A stretch of DNA of 5,588 bases from Thermoplasmata archaeon (GTDB lineage Archaea > Thermoplasmatota > Thermoplasmata > UBA184), in contig JASHUP010000204.1 in the NCBI GenBank assembly GCA_030039915.1, positions 1 to 5,588 of the forward strand, given 5' to 3'. Position numbers and translations under genes: made by a program. How positions within the stretch are numbered: position 1 is the stretch's first letter; every line of letters begins with the position of its first letter. The notes under the pieces are model-generated. The model searched no databases. It saw only the letters and a list, made by a program, of their open reading frames with translations, and was not told the DNA's origin. Of the stretch, positions 4,868 through 5,588 are shown piece by piece.

Positions 4868-5588
4868 CGAGCCGGACGCCCGCGGCTCCGTTCGATTGGG
4901 AAGCGGTGCTCGACCGACTGAGCGCGCTCTACGGAACGGGGGATTGGCGTCGCCCGTACCTGCGGGACCACGCGGAGGACCCCTTCCAGGTGCTCATCGG
5001 CACGATTCTCTCCCAGCGGACCCGGGACGCCAACACCGACGTCGCGAGCGCTCGCCTGTTCGCCCGGTTTCCGAGCGCTCCCACGCTGGCGAGCGCGACC
5101 ACCGCCGAAGTCGAGCCGCTCATCCGGGCGACCGGGTTCTACCGGGTGAAGGCCCGCGTCGTCCGCGCCTGTGCGGCGGAACTCCTCGAGCGGTTCGGGG
5201 GCGGGGTCCCGCGAACGTTCGAGGAGCTCACCTCGCTACCGGGCGTTGGTCCGAAGACCGCGAACTGCGTCCTGGTGTTCGGCTACGGGATCCCGGCGAT
5301 CCCCGTCGACACCCACGTGCACCGGATCGCCAACCGCCTCGGCGTCGTCCGGACGCGTTCGCCCGAGGAGACGGAGGCGGCTCTCCGGGAGCGAGTGCCC
5401 GAACGGTACTGGATCCCCCTCAATCCACTGCTGGTCCAGCACGGGCAGAACCTCTGCCGACCGAATCGCCCACGGTGTCCCCAGTGCCCGATCGCCGACC
5501 TCTGCGCCACCGGTCGGGCGCTCAGTGAGGGCCGGAATCCTCCGCGTCGCGAGGACCGACCGAGGAAACCGGGGTCGCGGGCAAGAGA
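4864..5588 (+). CDS. nth: Endonuclease III, [4Fe-4S] DNA glycosylase/AP lyase (3' end outside window)
   Basis: This base-excision-repair enzyme removes oxidised pyrimidines from DNA and cleaves at the resulting abasic site. The frame is open from ATG 4864 to the window end: 241 complete codons, no stop. Motifs in order are ILSQRTRDANT (48-58, the archaeal-type version of this block), the helix-hairpin-helix LPGVGPKTAN (125-134) with catalytic Lys131, VDTHVHRIANRLG (148-160) with catalytic Asp149, and an iron-sulfur loop with Cys198, Cys205, Cys208 and Cys214 in the exact C-x6-C-x2-C-x5-C spacing. All catalytic and cluster residues are present. After the cluster comes a tail rich in Arg and Pro (217-241 and beyond) whose end is not seen; E. 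coli Nth ends soon after its cluster. The start overlaps the folC stop by four bases (ATGA), so the two are probably co-transcribed. MutY is less likely because the C-terminal MutT-like domain is not seen and the motifs fit Nth. Confidence 0.95.
   Translation, partial: MTSRTPAAPFDWEAVLDRLSALYGTGDWRRPYLRDHAEDPFQVLIGTILSQRTRDANTDVASARLFARFPSAPTLASATTAEVEPLIRATGFYRVKARVVRACAAELLERFGGGVPRTFEELTSLPGVGPKTANCVLVFGYGIPAIPVDTHVHRIANRLGVVRTRSPEETEAALRERVPERYWIPLNPLLVQHGQNLCRPNRPRCPQCPIADLCATGRALSEGRNPPRREDRPRKPGSRAR

Noticed and set aside
4896..5528. A 210-codon + strand frame inside nth
   Set aside because: It is out of frame with the endonuclease III motifs. The real nth frame has no stop in the window, so a search for closed frames misses it.
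1..5588. Mobile elements, CRISPR repeats, tRNA genes, defence systems
   Set aside because: I saw no long direct or terminal inverted repeats, no transposase motifs and no cloverleaf-like segment. The window is densely filled with housekeeping-type genes.

Overview
This window is a very GC-rich stretch (about 70% by eye) with strong G/C preference at third codon positions. All recognisable genes are on the + strand and packed tightly. The gene content points to an archaeon: a stand-alone diphthamide synthetase (Dph6), a split B12-dependent acyl-CoA mutase large subunit, an archaeal-style endonuclease III with an SQRTRD motif, and TATA-like boxes about 28 bases upstream of two start codons. A high-GC Thermoplasmata-like lineage would fit, but that is inference from gene content and style. 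No RNA gene or marker here fixes the taxonomy.

Layout. (1) Bases 1-150 hold the C-terminal end of an unrecognised gene. (2) After a 9-base gap comes dph6 (160-867). (3) A class I SAM-dependent methyltransferase starts on a GTG overlapping the dph6 stop (864-1631). These three probably form one operon. (4) A 69-base gap carries a TATA-like box and leads into a 570-residue large subunit of the methylmalonyl-CoA mutase family (1701-3413). (5) A 56-base gap holds an 8-bp stem-loop directly after the mutase stop, then an AT-rich box, then a GTG-started folC (3470-4867). (6) nth, encoding endonuclease III, overlaps the folC stop by four bases (4864) and runs off the window end still open.

How the genes work together. 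dph6 finishes diphthamide on translation factor aEF2. The methyltransferase beside it has no assignable substrate. The mutase rearranges the carbon skeleton of an acyl-CoA and needs a separate B12-binding subunit that is not in this window. folC adds glutamate to pteroates or folates, and nth repairs oxidised pyrimidines; their coupling looks like a compact archaeal operon rather than one pathway.

This is mostly ordinary housekeeping sequence. I see no mobile elements, CRISPR, tRNA or rRNA, and no gene-free stretch over 300 bases. The best lead is the mutase. The two residues that distinguish methylmalonyl-CoA mutases (Tyr and Arg) are Phe and Gln here, as in isobutyryl-CoA mutases, and an Asp replaces the usual Leu in the FDLPT active-site strand. 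It is therefore probably not a true methylmalonyl-CoA mutase and may act on a different acyl-CoA.
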